Assembly: GCA_035582835.1 (NCBI GenBank)
Contig: JAYKAV010000666.1
Location: forward strand, 124,001 to 188,000
Direction: 5' to 3'
DNA: 64,000 nucleotides
Source: Phoebastria nigripes
Taxonomy: Eukaryota > Chordata > Aves > Procellariiformes > Diomedeidae
Notes under the pieces: generated by a model
The model's database searches: none
Seen by the model: the letters and a program-made list of their open reading frames with translations, nothing else
What the model was told of the DNA's origin: nothing
Program-made: the position numbers and the translations under genes
Part shown: piece by piece, positions 1 to 10,906 of the stretch
Layout: each line of letters begins with the position of its first letter
Numbering within the stretch: position 1 is the first letter of the stretch

Positions 1-3000
1 CACAATGGGAAGGAAATTCAGAGTTAAAGCTGGTACTTAGCTCTTAAGGCAAACCATTGTGCCTAGGCACTGTGCAGCAGAACGATCCTGCGGGTCATAC
101 GCTACCCAGGAATAACAAGGTGAGGTAAGAAGCCTTCAGCTCCCCACGTCCCACGCTTTTGTTGGTTTAAGTTCGGGCCAGGGAGNTGGTTTTAAGGCCG
201 TATTTGTATTTCTTGGGAGGAACCGCTGGGCAGCCCCCGACTCCTTTGTGCTGCGGGTTGCGAGTGGAATGCAGCATGCGGCACACGTTCCACTCGCAAC
301 CAGGAGGACAAAGGATTCAGTGATCAGGGGGGACAATTAGTCCCAATTAGGCCTATTTCGCAGCTGAGTGTAAGGGCTGGGGGAAGGGAGCTTAAATTTT
401 AAAGCAATGGGTCCCTCAGGCGAGTTAAAGTGAGATCAGTAAAGTGACAAGTTTCAGAAAATGTCCCCTGTTAGTCACCGCTGGGGCAAGTCCCATGAAG
501 TCGGTGGCACTGCGCCTCAGGCAGAAAGAGCTCTCTCCAGGAGATGACGGAGCAGTGTTTCTCCACGTTACGCCATGTAAGAAATGGGATAACCATTTTG
601 CCTGTTAGCTAACGTGCCTCACCAATTTTTCCAGTTTTCAACCCACTCCTTCAGCAGCAGTTCTCAGTTTCAACGCACACGCAGACACGCACGCAGACGC
701 ACACAACGGCAACGTCGGGAATACTCACATATGCACGTGCGGAGGCTGGAACCTGCTCTGATTAATGTTGTAGTGTGTAAACGCCTGCGTTGGGTTGGAG
801 CTGTATTCATCCACCGTTATGGTAACTTTGCCTTGTGAAGGAATTCCATGAGCCATCCTTCCTCCTTATGGACATGAGCAGCTCACAACTTCCCAAGGCC
901 AGGAGCGGGGTAGGGCATTGTGTTCCAGGCGGCTCCCGGCTCCAAGCAGCTCCTCATCAACTCCACGGACCTCTGCCAGGAGAGAAAGACAGCACACGCT
1001 GCTATAAACTCAAAGGAGATGTAAACATACGCAGACATATTACTCCATCCTCTCCTGATTTCCGTTCAAAGCTCTTTTTTTTCTGTATTTTTGATGTACC
1101 CATCACCCAACCCTCTAAGCATTACTATTCACAATTTTTTTTTTATTACCTCATCATTCAACTCCATCATCATTAAAATACATCCAAGGGATGAAAGCTT
1201 AAAATAAGGCTTTATCTTCGGGGAGGGGGAGAGAGGGGGGGAAATCTGTGTTGAAAGCTCCAGTTAAATATGCCGCGTTTACTATTCTTTATTTATTTGT
1301 GCTAATTGCAGCCATGAAAATTAACAAGTGGAGCCAGTTTCCTGAAGGACAAACGGCTTTCCACAAATACGCACACTCCTTTTCAAGGCCCTGTTTTAGC
1401 TTTACAAAATAAGTTACATCTGAGAGACTTATGAGAAACTGATGCAAAGCAGAAAATTTTACAATTGCAGAGCAAAAGGTACACCCAAATACCTTTGAAT
1501 CAAAGTATTTATCTGTCCAGAGAAAGGCTAGTATCTAGACAACATTAACAAAATATCCATGTTATAGTGCACTAGCAATGAAACTGGTTAGGATTCATCA
1601 CCAGACAGTAATGATTTATCTGACAGATTTAAGTGCAATTTTATGCATAAATATTTCTGCACAAGATGAAAGAAATATGCTCTTCCTTCTCTATGCATCC
1701 CTATCTCTCACTTCTTCAAAGAGCTCTTAAACATATTTTGCATTAAGACTGGAAGCGTTCTATAATATGAGCGTAAGCCCAATAGCCAGAAACTTCCCAA
1801 ACCTGATCTCTGTTGAGTTCCCTGCACAGAATCTGAGCTTCAATTTCTTCAATCAATAAACTGAGGATCCCTCAGTTGCCCTCCTTTCAGAGGGACTTTG
1901 TGAAAATTGATCAGCTGATGTTCGAAGAATACTTTCAAGATGAGCAACTCTTTAAAAGCCCTGTTTCTGAGGTAGATGCTCAGCTGGGGCCAGCTATCCT
2001 GGCTGCAAGGACTTACATGAAATCACGACACTTTGCATCCGTCGATCCCCCCCTTTAGTTGCTACACGCAATAGTGGATTTGTCGTATCCGGTGTGTAAT
2101 TTACAAAAGTAAATCAGCGCTTACTGGGCAGACAAAGAGATAGGAAAGAGAAGAGAGTGACTTGAGCCCTGGGCATCCAACTAAGCAGTGTTTTTCCAGT
2201 GTGATATTCCTGGACTTCTCTTAGCTCCCAGATAGAAATGTGTTTGCCATGTGTAACGTTAAACATTTGGAATCTTTGATTTGTATTCAAAATATATTTT
2301 TAATACAAAGACTAATTTCCAGTTTGGCACGAAGCACGATAAAAATGCCCTGCAAATGGCAGATGGCCTGCTATAGGCCATTTATTTTAGTATTTTACAA
2401 CCTCAGGCCTATGTAGGCTTCCATATGTTAGTTGGGTTAAGACATTCTGCAACCTTCATTCCAGTAATTGGGTTCTATCCTTCATCTTCTTTAGCATTGG
2501 AGGGAAAAAAAAAAAGAAAAGATGATGATGAACCTAAACCATAAAGTTCCCATTTAAAAACTGAGTCACTAGCGAGACAGTACATCTCCGTAACTAAGGT
2601 TATGGTCTGGTCTTTGCAGTAACTCCCTCCTGGAAGAATAAGCGCAATAGTTTCAGGAGTAAAAAAGCAAGGTGAGCTTTACTAAACCACATCTTTGCTG
2701 TGTTAGACGGGATGTAAGATGCGTGCAACAACTGCTCACGAATCATAATGTAGTGGTTACCATACCAAGTTTGCAGCTGTTTCCTTAATTTCCCTTACAA
2801 TTATATTTTAGTGTTATTTTGCATAACAGTAAAACAAAACACCTGCTTCAAATTGCAGTCCTGTTCCAAGTACTGTAATTCTTTTGAGATACGAACTAAG
2901 AAGAGTGTGCAACACAGAGCAGCGTAATTGCCCTGCACTGAAAAGTAAATACAAATGAAAACATCTTCCTGTTAGAGAAATGACTGTCATTAACAAGAAT

Positions 3001-4249
3001 GCTAGCCATCAAAGCTCCCAGGAAAAAAAACCTAAGTTTTTCTTTTACACAGCAAGAACTTTAGCGCCTGCATAAATTTAGTAGTAGTGTGAAAATTACA
3101 TGTCTAATGTTATTTTTTCGCAATTAAAAGCTACAATATAAAACAACACGTTAAACCAACACCAAAAATATGCTTGGGCTTTCAGAAAAGCTAAATCACA
3201 CTATTTTCAGTAATCTAGCATAAGAAAGGTCAGAACATTAAATTTAATATTATAGTTCACTCATGGAAAAAAAATCCAATTTGTTCATGAGAGTGAATTA
3301 TACATAAAGATAATAAGCATTTTTTACAAGGTTTATAACAATCCATGTTACAGAAAGAAATTACAACTAACTGGCATAAAACAAATGATAAGAGGATACT
3401 TGAATAGCTGTATTAAATACTTTAAAGTTGACTTTCAGTAAGATTAGAAGTATATAAGATGCAATTGCTTCCCATTGCTCCAATCTTTAATCTTAAGAAT
3501 AAATCTCTATACTTAAATTAAGACAAAGCCGAACACAGCATCCTTTTAAAATGAAATTCAACAACAAATGCCGGACTGGAAAAAAAGTGAAATTTGAAGC
3601 TGGCTTCTGTGTCAATTCCCTAATTTCCATTTAGTGCTCCAGAGAGTACTACAGCTCACCTACCAGAAGTATCTAATTATTACCTTTACTGTGAACTTCT
3701 CTGAAGAAAATATCAAAAAGGAGCTGAACACTTCAAAACTTTAAAAACATTTATTTTAGGCCCAAGATAAAAAAAGAAAAATTAAAAAAGGCTACTTTGA
3801 ATCACTACCGCTCTTCTTTCCCCAACTGCAATCACTCTTTGAAGATTACATACAGGAGATGAGCACAAAAGAATAAAAGTTGCATTATTTTCCACATCTG
3901 TCAAGTAAAACAATGTGCAATATCTTCCCCGCCTTATGTGGCAGTTCTAAGTAAGAATGACTATATTAAAAACCTAAATGAAGAATTTTTTTTTTTTTTA
4001 GCATGTTGCGTTTTCCCAAACGTAGCTGTTATCCTGGGAGCAACAACCCTTTTCCAACGTGGATTTGTACCGACAGTGAGACAGGAGATGTGCTATTGTA
4101 TACCTCTGCTCAGTTTTACAGGTATAAACCCCCACTTTTTCATAAAAGGGCTGACACAAACTTACGCGCAGCTAATTTTAAATCAGTATGCAACTGCAGC
4201 GTCAAAAAACTATCACAAAACATGCACGGATAAGTAATTTTAAAACGCA
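1..4249. other. Noncoding left flank
   Basis: AT-rich single-copy-looking DNA with no open frame that resembles a known protein. It holds a long hairpin (237-320), a CpG-containing CA-rich patch around 675-715, T tracts near 1072-1082 and 1134-1144, and an A-rich tract near 2504-2520. A weak inverted repeat (3256-3265 against 3286-3297, two-base bulge) lies in AT-rich sequence. The 60-aa frame at 1876-2058 and the 99-aa frame at 3938-4237 are within chance expectation and show no family signature. This may be intron or upstream flank of a gene using the CpG island to the right. Confidence 0.7.
237..320. other. Long imperfect hairpin (pre-miRNA-like inverted repeat)
   Basis: A perfect 14-base inverted repeat (256-269 against 288-301, arm GGTTGCGAGTGGAA) is extended outward by a second perfect 8-base pair of arms (242-249 TCCTTTGT against 308-315 ACAAAGGA). 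They are separated by a symmetric 6x6 segment in which three of six positions pair. On the plus strand, U270-G287 and G271-C286 extend the inner stem to 16 pairs and leave a 14-base terminal loop. The size and shape (about 74 nt, stem of about 28 positions) match a pre-miRNA. I do not recognise a known miRNA. It could instead be a regulatory palindrome or a small MITE. The fold is read directly from the sequence; the RNA interpretation is inference. Confidence 0.6.
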
Positions 4250-4695
4250 ACGTTACATTTCACGGAGCACACCAGCTCTGCGTACGCACACGCACATACA
4301 GGCACGCGAAAAACGCATTTCCCCCAAATAAAATATTTACGCCTTCCTCATCTGAATTTCAGAAATTTGCCTTCTGGCTGCTCTCGCGTAGTAAAAGAAC
4401 ATCGTGAAAGGCAGGAGAGGGAAAGGGTTAATTCCGTGTCAACACCTTCTGTTGATGCATCCACTATCCCGACCCTGTTACAGCAACACAACACGTTACA
4501 CCCACCCGGGCCGCGGGCNCTGGCCGCTGCAGCACCCCCCGAAAGACGGCGGCCCCCCCCGCTTCTCACAGTTTATTACCCCGCGCCTCGGGGATCATTT
4601 AGCAGCTGCCCCAACAGCCCCCGTGATGCTGCGCTCCAGTCTGCGGGCAACTCCGGGCTCCAGCCTACCCACCAAGTCCACGGCGGAGGCACCCC

Positions 4696-4713
4696 GGGGG
4701 GGGGGGGGGGGGG

Positions 4714-4747
<34 letters not shown>

Positions 4748-4753
4748 GCCCGG

Positions 4754-4787
<34 letters not shown>
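4696..4787. repeat. G18 / C29 / G33 homopolymer block
   Basis: Consecutive runs of about 18 G (4696-4713), 29 C (4719-4747) and 33 G (4755-4787) are separated by only a few bases. The C run can pair with either G run, and each G run can form G-quadruplexes, with i-motifs on the other strand. Homopolymers this long are unusual even in bird CpG islands. The block may be a real GC-rich microsatellite that has been miscounted, or a consensus artefact of short-read sequencing. Run lengths should not be trusted. Confidence 0.8.
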
Positions 4788-4789
<2 letters not shown>

Positions 4790-4929
4790 GGACCCCGACT
4801 CCCCCCCGCCTTCCCCCGCCGCCGACCCCCGGTACCTGGGCTCCCGGCCGCTCCCCACCTCCGCCCGCCGCCGGCTCCCGGGCCGCCCCGGCCGCGGCCC
4901 CGCGGGGCGCCGGGCTCGCCCCCCCCCGG

Positions 4930-4960
4930 TGATTGATGGCTCTGGGTGGCCAATGGCTCC
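4930..4960. promoter_or_regulatory. CCAAT box with adjacent TGATTGAT-type motif
   Basis: A CCAAT box is present at 4950-4954 (GGCCAATGG context, a good NF-Y site). About 11 bases upstream is GATTGATGG (4931-4939), which resembles a PBX/MEIS-type TALE homeodomain site. Both sit inside CpG island 1 just right of the homopolymer block. A promoter role is inferred from motif and context only. Confidence 0.45.
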
Positions 4961-5670
4961 GGCGCGGCCCCGTCCCGGCGTGTGCCGCAGCCCCCGCCCC
5001 GCGCCCCCTGCCCTGCCCTGCCCCCCCGGCCCCGGCTCGCCAGCGGGGGGGCATTTCTGCCGTTTGTCTGCCGTACGTGCCCTGGCGCGCAAAGTTCGCA
5101 TCACCCCCACAACTGCCACGGAACCGAAACGATGGGTTTTTTGGGAGGGAGGATGCTCGGGGGAGGGATGCAATGAACTCCACAGCGAGCCGCGGGCGAG
5201 CGCGGCGGGGGCCGGGGGGAGGGGGGGGGATGCCCGCTGCTTTTTATTCTGGCAGTGCCAACCGCGCCGTCCCCCGCACCTCGCCCCCACCCCCGGAAGG
5301 TTTCCAAGTGCTTGAGGCCTCCGGGATCAGGGTTTCAAAGCGGGTTCTCCCGCCGGCGAAACGGAGAGGGGAAACTCCGCCGGGGAACGGCAAAGCAACC
5401 CGCTTTACCCTCCTTACTTTTGCGGCGTGTCCCTCCGCGCCGGGAGCCCCGTCCCCGCCGGCTGCTCGGCGCTGCGCCCGCCGGGGCTGCCGGCCGCCCG
5501 CTGGCCCCAGCCAGCACAATGCTCCCCGGCCTACCCTCCCGGCCCCGCCGCGGCGCCCCCCGCCCCGACCCCGAGCCCGGAGCCGGCACACCGCCTCCCC
5601 CCCCCCAGGCCACTTCCAGCGCTGCAACACCCACTCGCCCCCCCCGCCGCCACCGCGGCCAAGGAGCAAG

Positions 5671-5686
5671 GCGGCGGCGGCGGCGG
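5671..5686. repeat. GCG triplet repeat, about five copies
   Basis: Five tandem GCG units inside CpG island 1, with another CCG-rich triplet stretch at about 5772-5790 and three GACCC units nearby. Such repeats are common in 5' UTRs and first exons. In coding frame they would give poly-Ala, poly-Arg or poly-Gly. Confidence 0.75.
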
Positions 5687-5918
5687 AGGGCAGCGGGGGC
5701 ACGGCCTGGGGGAGGAGGGCAGGGCAGGCTCGTTCAGCGCCGCCGAAAAAGCCGCCTCGGCTGCGGGGAAGCGCCGTCGCCGCCGCCGCACCGACCCGAC
5801 CCGACCCAGCGGGCTCGGGGCGGTCACGCCGGGGGAGGCAGGGAGAGCAGGCGGCCAGTTTTATCCTTATTATTGTTTGCAGAAGGCTGGCCCCGGCGCC
5901 GCCGCCGGAGCTGCTGCC

Positions 5919-6163
5919 NNNNNNNNNNNNNNNNNNNNNNNNNNNNNNNNNNNNNNNNNNNNNNNNNNNNNNNNNNNNNNNNNNNNNNNNNNNNNNNNNN
6001 NNNNNNNNNNNNNNNNNNNNNNNNNNNNNNNNNNNNNNNNNNNNNNNNNNNNNNNNNNNNNNNNNNNNNNNNNNNNNNNNNNNNNNNNNNNNNNNNNNNN
6101 NNNNNNNNNNNNNNNNNNNNNNNNNNNNNNNNNNNNNNNNNNNNNNNNNNNNNNNNNNNNNNN
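5919..6163. other. Assembly gap, 245 N
   Basis: The only long run of unknown bases in the window. It falls in the middle of CpG island 1, between GC-rich sequence and a GGGTCC repeat. Extreme GC content and a tandem repeat at the edge are the likely reasons for failure. Any first exon, start codon or splice donor here is unseen, and 245 need not be the true length. Confidence 0.98.
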
Positions 6164-6188
6164 GGGTCCGGGTCCGGGTCCGAGTCCG
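6164..6188. repeat. GGGTCC hexamer tandem repeat at gap edge
   Basis: Three perfect GGGTCC units and a fourth with one substitution (GAGTCC) begin at the first base after the N gap, so the array is truncated by the gap and its real length is unknown. Read as protein it gives alternating Gly-Ser, Gly-Pro or Arg-Val depending on frame. Confidence 0.85.
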
Positions 6189-6285
6189 GGGCGGCGGCGA
6201 GGGCGGGCGCGGTGCAGTGAGCGGGACTGCCACTGGGGTCAGGGAGCAGGCACCAGGAAACACGGCGGCCACGGAGCGCTGCTCG

Positions 6286-6300
6286 CACACACACACACAC
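6286..6300. repeat. Short CA microsatellite
   Basis: About seven and a half CA units within the right part of CpG island 1. Confidence 0.9.
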
Positions 6301-6630
6301 GCACAGCTCCTCCCGCTGCCTCGCACTTCACCCCCCCGGGCAGGGAGGGAGGGAGGAATCGCTGCTGCATTTCCCAAGTGCGGCACAGCCTCCCCCCGCC
6401 GAGCCGGCAGGAGAGGCCGGCAGGAGCAGCGGCTCTGCCGCCCGGCCGGGGTCAGGGGGGGTGCCGGCTGCTACAGCCCCGGGGGAGCGGGGAGGGCAGT
6501 GCCGGGAGCCCGCCGGGACCCCCCCCCCGCCGCGGGGCAGCGCCCGGGAGGCCGCGGCAGGCGCCCGGCTCGTACCCCTTACGCACGGCCGGCCCGGCAC
6601 CACGCATCGCTGCTCGGCTCGTCCTCTGCC

Positions 6631-6680
6631 TAAATAAATAATAAAATAAATAAATAACAACAACAATTTAAAAAAAAAAA
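6631..6680. repeat. TAAA-rich simple sequence at CpG island edge
   Basis: Overlapping TAAA/TAATAAA units run into CAA units and an A tract. This marks a sharp boundary, over a few bases, between the GC-rich island and AT-rich flank. Confidence 0.8.
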
Positions 6681-9600
6681 TCCTCGAAACATATTTTCGC
6701 ATCTCCCGCACCTTTCATCATTAGGTATTAATGCAGTGCTGTGCTCCTTCTGTAGATAAGCTAACCTCAGCAACCAGAAAAAACATAAAGAAACACTACT
6801 GTAGGGTTAGCCTTTGAGGCTGAGCATTATCTTAGGGTAATTGGGGCTTTTCTATAGAGAGGTAGTATCAGGGAGGTTGCTGTTGTCTCTTTTTTTTTTT
6901 TGGTCTTTTTTTTCCAGAAATCCACAGCAATTGTGTCAACAGCCACAACATAACAAAGTAAAGATTAGAGGTGTTTGTTCTTTTATTTTCAAGACAGCAA
7001 ATGGAAGGGAGGACTTTCACAGTCATACACTCACAATGGCGAGAAAAAAAAGAAAAAAAAAGAAGAAAAGAAAAGGAAAAAATTCCAAATAATTCAGAAT
7101 AATCAAGCTGACAGAAAATAAAACCTCCTAACAGGCCCCTAGCAGTAAGTTGTGTCCTACATATTTTAAATAAGTAATTTTGACTCTGGCCAACCTTCAG
7201 ATATGCATGGCAACTAGGCAGGTTTTTCTTTGTTGCTGAAAACAATGACAAGGGTCCCCAGTATTGCCAGACAGAAATCCACTAGGATGGATTGTCCTGT
7301 TTAGAAGCATGGCAAATTAAGAAAAATCAACCTGAAAAAAGATTAAACAGTGTAAGTTTTTTCCAAATGTGATATTAGACATTTCAGTCTGATTTTTTTA
7401 CTATTGTCATTTTCCCTTTTAATAGAAGTAAGCACTGTGAACCACCAAAGGAAAATTCCTGTTTCAAACAAAATGGCCCACAGAGGAGTCGTCCTCCTCA
7501 CCAAATCAAAGCAACATTTCCAGGGAATCTTTGCCTGGAATGGAGTCTGAGACCATAGTTTCACAAATATTTTCAGCCGACTTACTCTGACACTGCTGTA
7601 AAATAAGCAATCCAGCATTCAGCCTGCTTACCCCACTTCTGTCCCTGCACTAGCCCTCGTGTGAGAACAGGGAACCCCACCTGGGAAACCAATCCAATTA
7701 GCACCAGGGAAAAGCAGTCTGTTTTGATGTGGATCAGTCTCCCCATCCAATCCACTTCATAACTGCACAAATGCTTCTGCTGGAACAAGGCAGGGAGCGA
7801 GATGAGCAACTGGGGACACAAAGAGGACAGGATAGCTTCGTTGGTACCACTGCCAGCTTAATTATAAAAACATGGGGTGGGGGGGTGAGGAGGAGCGGGT
7901 TTGATCCTGAACCTGCTGCATCCCTTCTCTGCAGTTGCAGCGGCAGGACTTTTCCTGTAGTTGTGTCCTCATACCACATCTAGAGCTCCCAGCACTGCAA
8001 AACGAGCTTCTAGCACAGAGGGAGAAACAGGGTGGAAGCCTGGGTAGGCGACTGGTCTGGGAATTAGAAAGCTCAGAGACCTTCTCTCTGATACCTTGTA
8101 CAGTGAGAGACAAATCAGACATTACCCCAGTGTCTCAGTGTCCTAGTACTGAAATAAGCATTTACCTAATTCGCTAGTCCTTATATAAAGCAACGTATGT
8201 GGCCTGAAAGTTGGCGGTACTTGGGTCTTGCTCATATGAATCCAGAGTGGGACCCGATTCTAAGGTCACATCTTTTTCACAATACTAAATGTTCAGCAAC
8301 AACGCCAAGCTGTAATGCAGTCATCAGGAGCACTGTTTTTAATATATGACCTGACAAACTCTGAAACATTTTCTATCAAGAGCACATAACGAAACTCTTC
8401 CTTCTTACGAACTACTTGTTTTCTGTTTCCCCGAGAACAGTATGTTTTCCAAAGATGTACCCACTTTAGAAACGTGCTTGCCCTGGAGTTGCTATAAGAA
8501 GGAAAAAATATTTTTCTTAAATTGATTAAAGGATTTTCTGATGAAGAGAGTTGCATTTTGTTGCCTTTCTTCTCTAATTCACAAAAGCAGCATCAAAATG
8601 CAAGTCTGTTAAGTACAGAAAAAGAAACGTCTTTGTTTTGGCTGGAACGTGTATTTATCAATACACACTTGACAAGAGGATCTCAGAGATAAATTTGAAA
8701 ACTTAAAAAGTAAACAAGCTGTTTATTGTGAGTGTCACAGGACTGATTTTTCTAGTTGGGCGAAATTCAAAACAGCAAACAAGCAGCTTTTGTTTACTTT
8801 AATACTTCCTATTTGTAATGTTAAAAGTGTATGTTATACATGAAACCGTAGTCATGTTCAGAGTTTGCACTGGATTTTGTTTTTTCACTTTTACAAATCC
8901 ACAGTGAGTATCATCAAATGTAGAGATGCAGCAGATGCGTGTTAAAAATCATAAAACACTACAGTATCACAAAAAGCATACAGATTCTTCAAAATCTGTT
9001 ATGTCATCTCTAATACCTTCCATAGGTACCACCGTCTCCAGTTTCTGCCAAGCACAAGACAGAGCGAACAACTTTTGAGACACACATAGGGTAGTCCAGA
9101 GTGAACCACGGACACCCATCTCACTTTGCTCTTTACTTTGGGAAAAATCTTCCCTAAGTGTCTGTGAAGCAATACAAGAAAGTATCATTTAAAGTCCACC
9201 TCTGAGAACTCATTCCTTAAATAATAAGATTTTTTGAGTGATCTTTTACACAGAAAGGAATTAAAAAAAAAAAAACTAAAAACCTTTCAAACTGTGTATC
9301 ATGACATTGGTCTGTGGTTACAGTACTGTCCTGATACAGGTCCTACCTGGTCAGGATGTACTACGTCAGGCGGTGCATTACTGTGCTCCACAATTTGCTG
9401 CATGTTGCTTGTTGAGAGTACTCCCAGAGGAAGCTCAAGAATATTCCATCGTCTGACCAAAGAAGGGAAGACCTGATTACAAGGCCACGTCTCGCTGTAT
9501 AAAATGATCAACAATGCTACTTCAAGGGTGTTTCCACAACTGCCCCAGTCCTCTGCCACTTACTTCGACTCCCATACTTCAGGGATACAAACCACACAAG

Positions 9601-10582
9601 AACAACAAATTCAGTTTTTAAAAAAACCTCCTTCCAAAAAGGCAAAAAGGGTTTTAAGGCAGATCACCTCCCCAGTCTAGTCCACAGCACAGTCTCTTGA
9701 ATGCTTATGCTGGCATAATACAGAGTGCCACCATCTGCAGTGCAGGACCAAGACCCGCACAGGGTATGCGACAGTTTCAGAAAAAGCTAGGCCAGTGTTT
9801 CACACTATCTTTTAGTTTGGACACAGTATCAGAGGGGGTTTGTTTGTTTGTTTTAATACATGTATTTCCTGGATTTAAGACCAGAGCATCAAGGGTTCTC
9901 ATTTGTATTGCAGACAGAATTAAATTTCAGCCTGCAGAGACTGGAGCGTGCTGGTACAGTACTAGACAATGCATATTTTGATTTGTTAACATTTTAAGAA
10001 AGTAGAGTTTGATCCAGTAGACAACCACTGGCAGCAATCTACACTGAAAGTCATTGGACTCACCATATTTCAATATAGACCACTGCGATTCTGCCAAAAA
10101 CAGTATCTTAACAGGCTTGTTCCCCTCATTAAAGTAGAAATTCTTCAGTAACTGTGGAACAGAAGACAACAGGAGAAAACTGCATTAGTTTAGGCTTCAT
10201 GCCCCACTGAGCAGACACTACATTCCAAATTTGCAGAATATAGTTGGATAGATTAAAAGTTCTCCGTTGCTCTCTTCCTCCATTTGTAGCCCGTAAGTCA
10301 CAGAGCATTTGGTGTGCATGCTGGCCAACAACATGAAAACAACAGAAAAACATAGTATCAGATACAAAGAAGAAACAAACAAACAGAAAAAAAAACAGGA
10401 TTCCAATTTTGAAGATACAGACTGTTTTTTTAGCTCTTAGAGTTTCTTTCCTTTAAGAAAATCACAGACTGGAACTAGCAGCTAATTAAATCCTAAAAAC
10501 TGAATTTAAAAAAAAATGCCTCTTGGCTTTTCATTTTTGTAATCTCTACCATTACGAATTTTTATCTGACTTTTTCTCTCAN
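6681..10582. other. Noncoding stretch right of CpG island 1
   Basis: AT-rich sequence with T tracts (about 6890-6913), a purine tract (7041-7082) and a short G-rich patch near 7873-7905. The open frames here, including the 127-aa minus frame at 6868-7251 and the 86-aa minus frame at 9299-9559, show no recognisable domain. No confident transposable element was seen. Probably intron or intergenic DNA. Confidence 0.65.
7041..7082 (+). repeat. 42-base pure purine tract
   Basis: Uninterrupted A/G sequence, mostly A with single or double G. It may be a degraded poly(A)-type simple repeat. Tracts like this can adopt triplex DNA, but nothing else points to a function. Confidence 0.8.
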
Positions 10583-10779
10583 AAACATGGGCCCATACAC
10601 TAACCTGTTCAACACTGCAGCAAACACTACATCTTCAGGAAGACTCCATGGCTTCTCCATAGAAGCGCACCAGCTTTTGGAGAAAAAGGACAATTCTCAA
10701 AAGGAAGTGAAACTTGAGCCTTCTGCCAGAATCTGCCGACAGAGAGGANCACATCATTATAATGCTGATAGAGCATCAG
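10583..10779 (+). other. Candidate internal exon, unknown gene
   Basis: A good pyrimidine tract (GACTTTTTCTCTCA) ends in CA followed by an ambiguous base at 10582. If that N is G, it forms a consensus 3' splice site. The segment ends in CAG followed by GTAAGA (GT at 10780-10781), a near-perfect 5' splice site. The 197-bp interval is open from an ATG at 10587 to the donor. The encoded peptide is rich in polar residues and matches no family I know, so this could equally be a lncRNA exon or a decoy splice pair. Two more Ns nearby (10749, 10821) weaken it. It lies about 4 kb right of CpG island 1, on the strand that would suit a rightward transcript. Confidence 0.3.
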
Positions 10780-10885
10780 GTAAGACTACTGAAGGAAGTA
10801 TCACTAGTTGTCCTCTGGGCNTTCTTTTTATTCGATGGACCAGAACATTGTCACATGATAACGGTTGTCTGCTGCCTTGCCCCTA

Positions 10886-10906
10886 TTAAATTAAATTAAA
10901 TTAAAT
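10886..10906. repeat. TTAAA pentamer repeat, four copies
   Basis: Four perfect TTAAA units in tandem, in AT-rich noncoding sequence. Confidence 0.85.

Larger units (their letters stand above)
4250..6640. promoter_or_regulatory. CpG island 1, probable promoter / first-exon region
   Basis: Base composition switches abruptly from AT-rich to very GC-rich with dense CpG, and back at about 6630. The island holds a CCAAT box, GC-box-like runs, a GCG triplet repeat, a hexamer repeat and a 245-N gap. Unmethylated CpG islands in vertebrates usually mark promoters, so a transcription start here is likely. Direction is not settled. A minus-strand 5' splice-like GTAAGG can be read at 6582-6577, which would suit a leftward transcript, but it is weak evidence. 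Long frames on both strands (for example 4933-6633 plus and 5244-6386 minus) run through the Ns and are Ala/Arg/Gly/Pro-rich compositional artefacts, so I call no CDS. Confidence 0.85.

Noticed and set aside
4367..6641. Many overlapping long frames on both strands (up to 566 codons) in CpG island 1
   Set aside because: They overlap one another in every frame, run through homopolymers and the 245-N gap, and are Ala/Arg/Gly/Pro-rich as expected from GC composition. None shows a domain.
9299..9559. 86-codon minus frame considered as a transposase or gag fragment
   Set aside because: No zinc knuckle, DDE motif or other family residue pattern was found.
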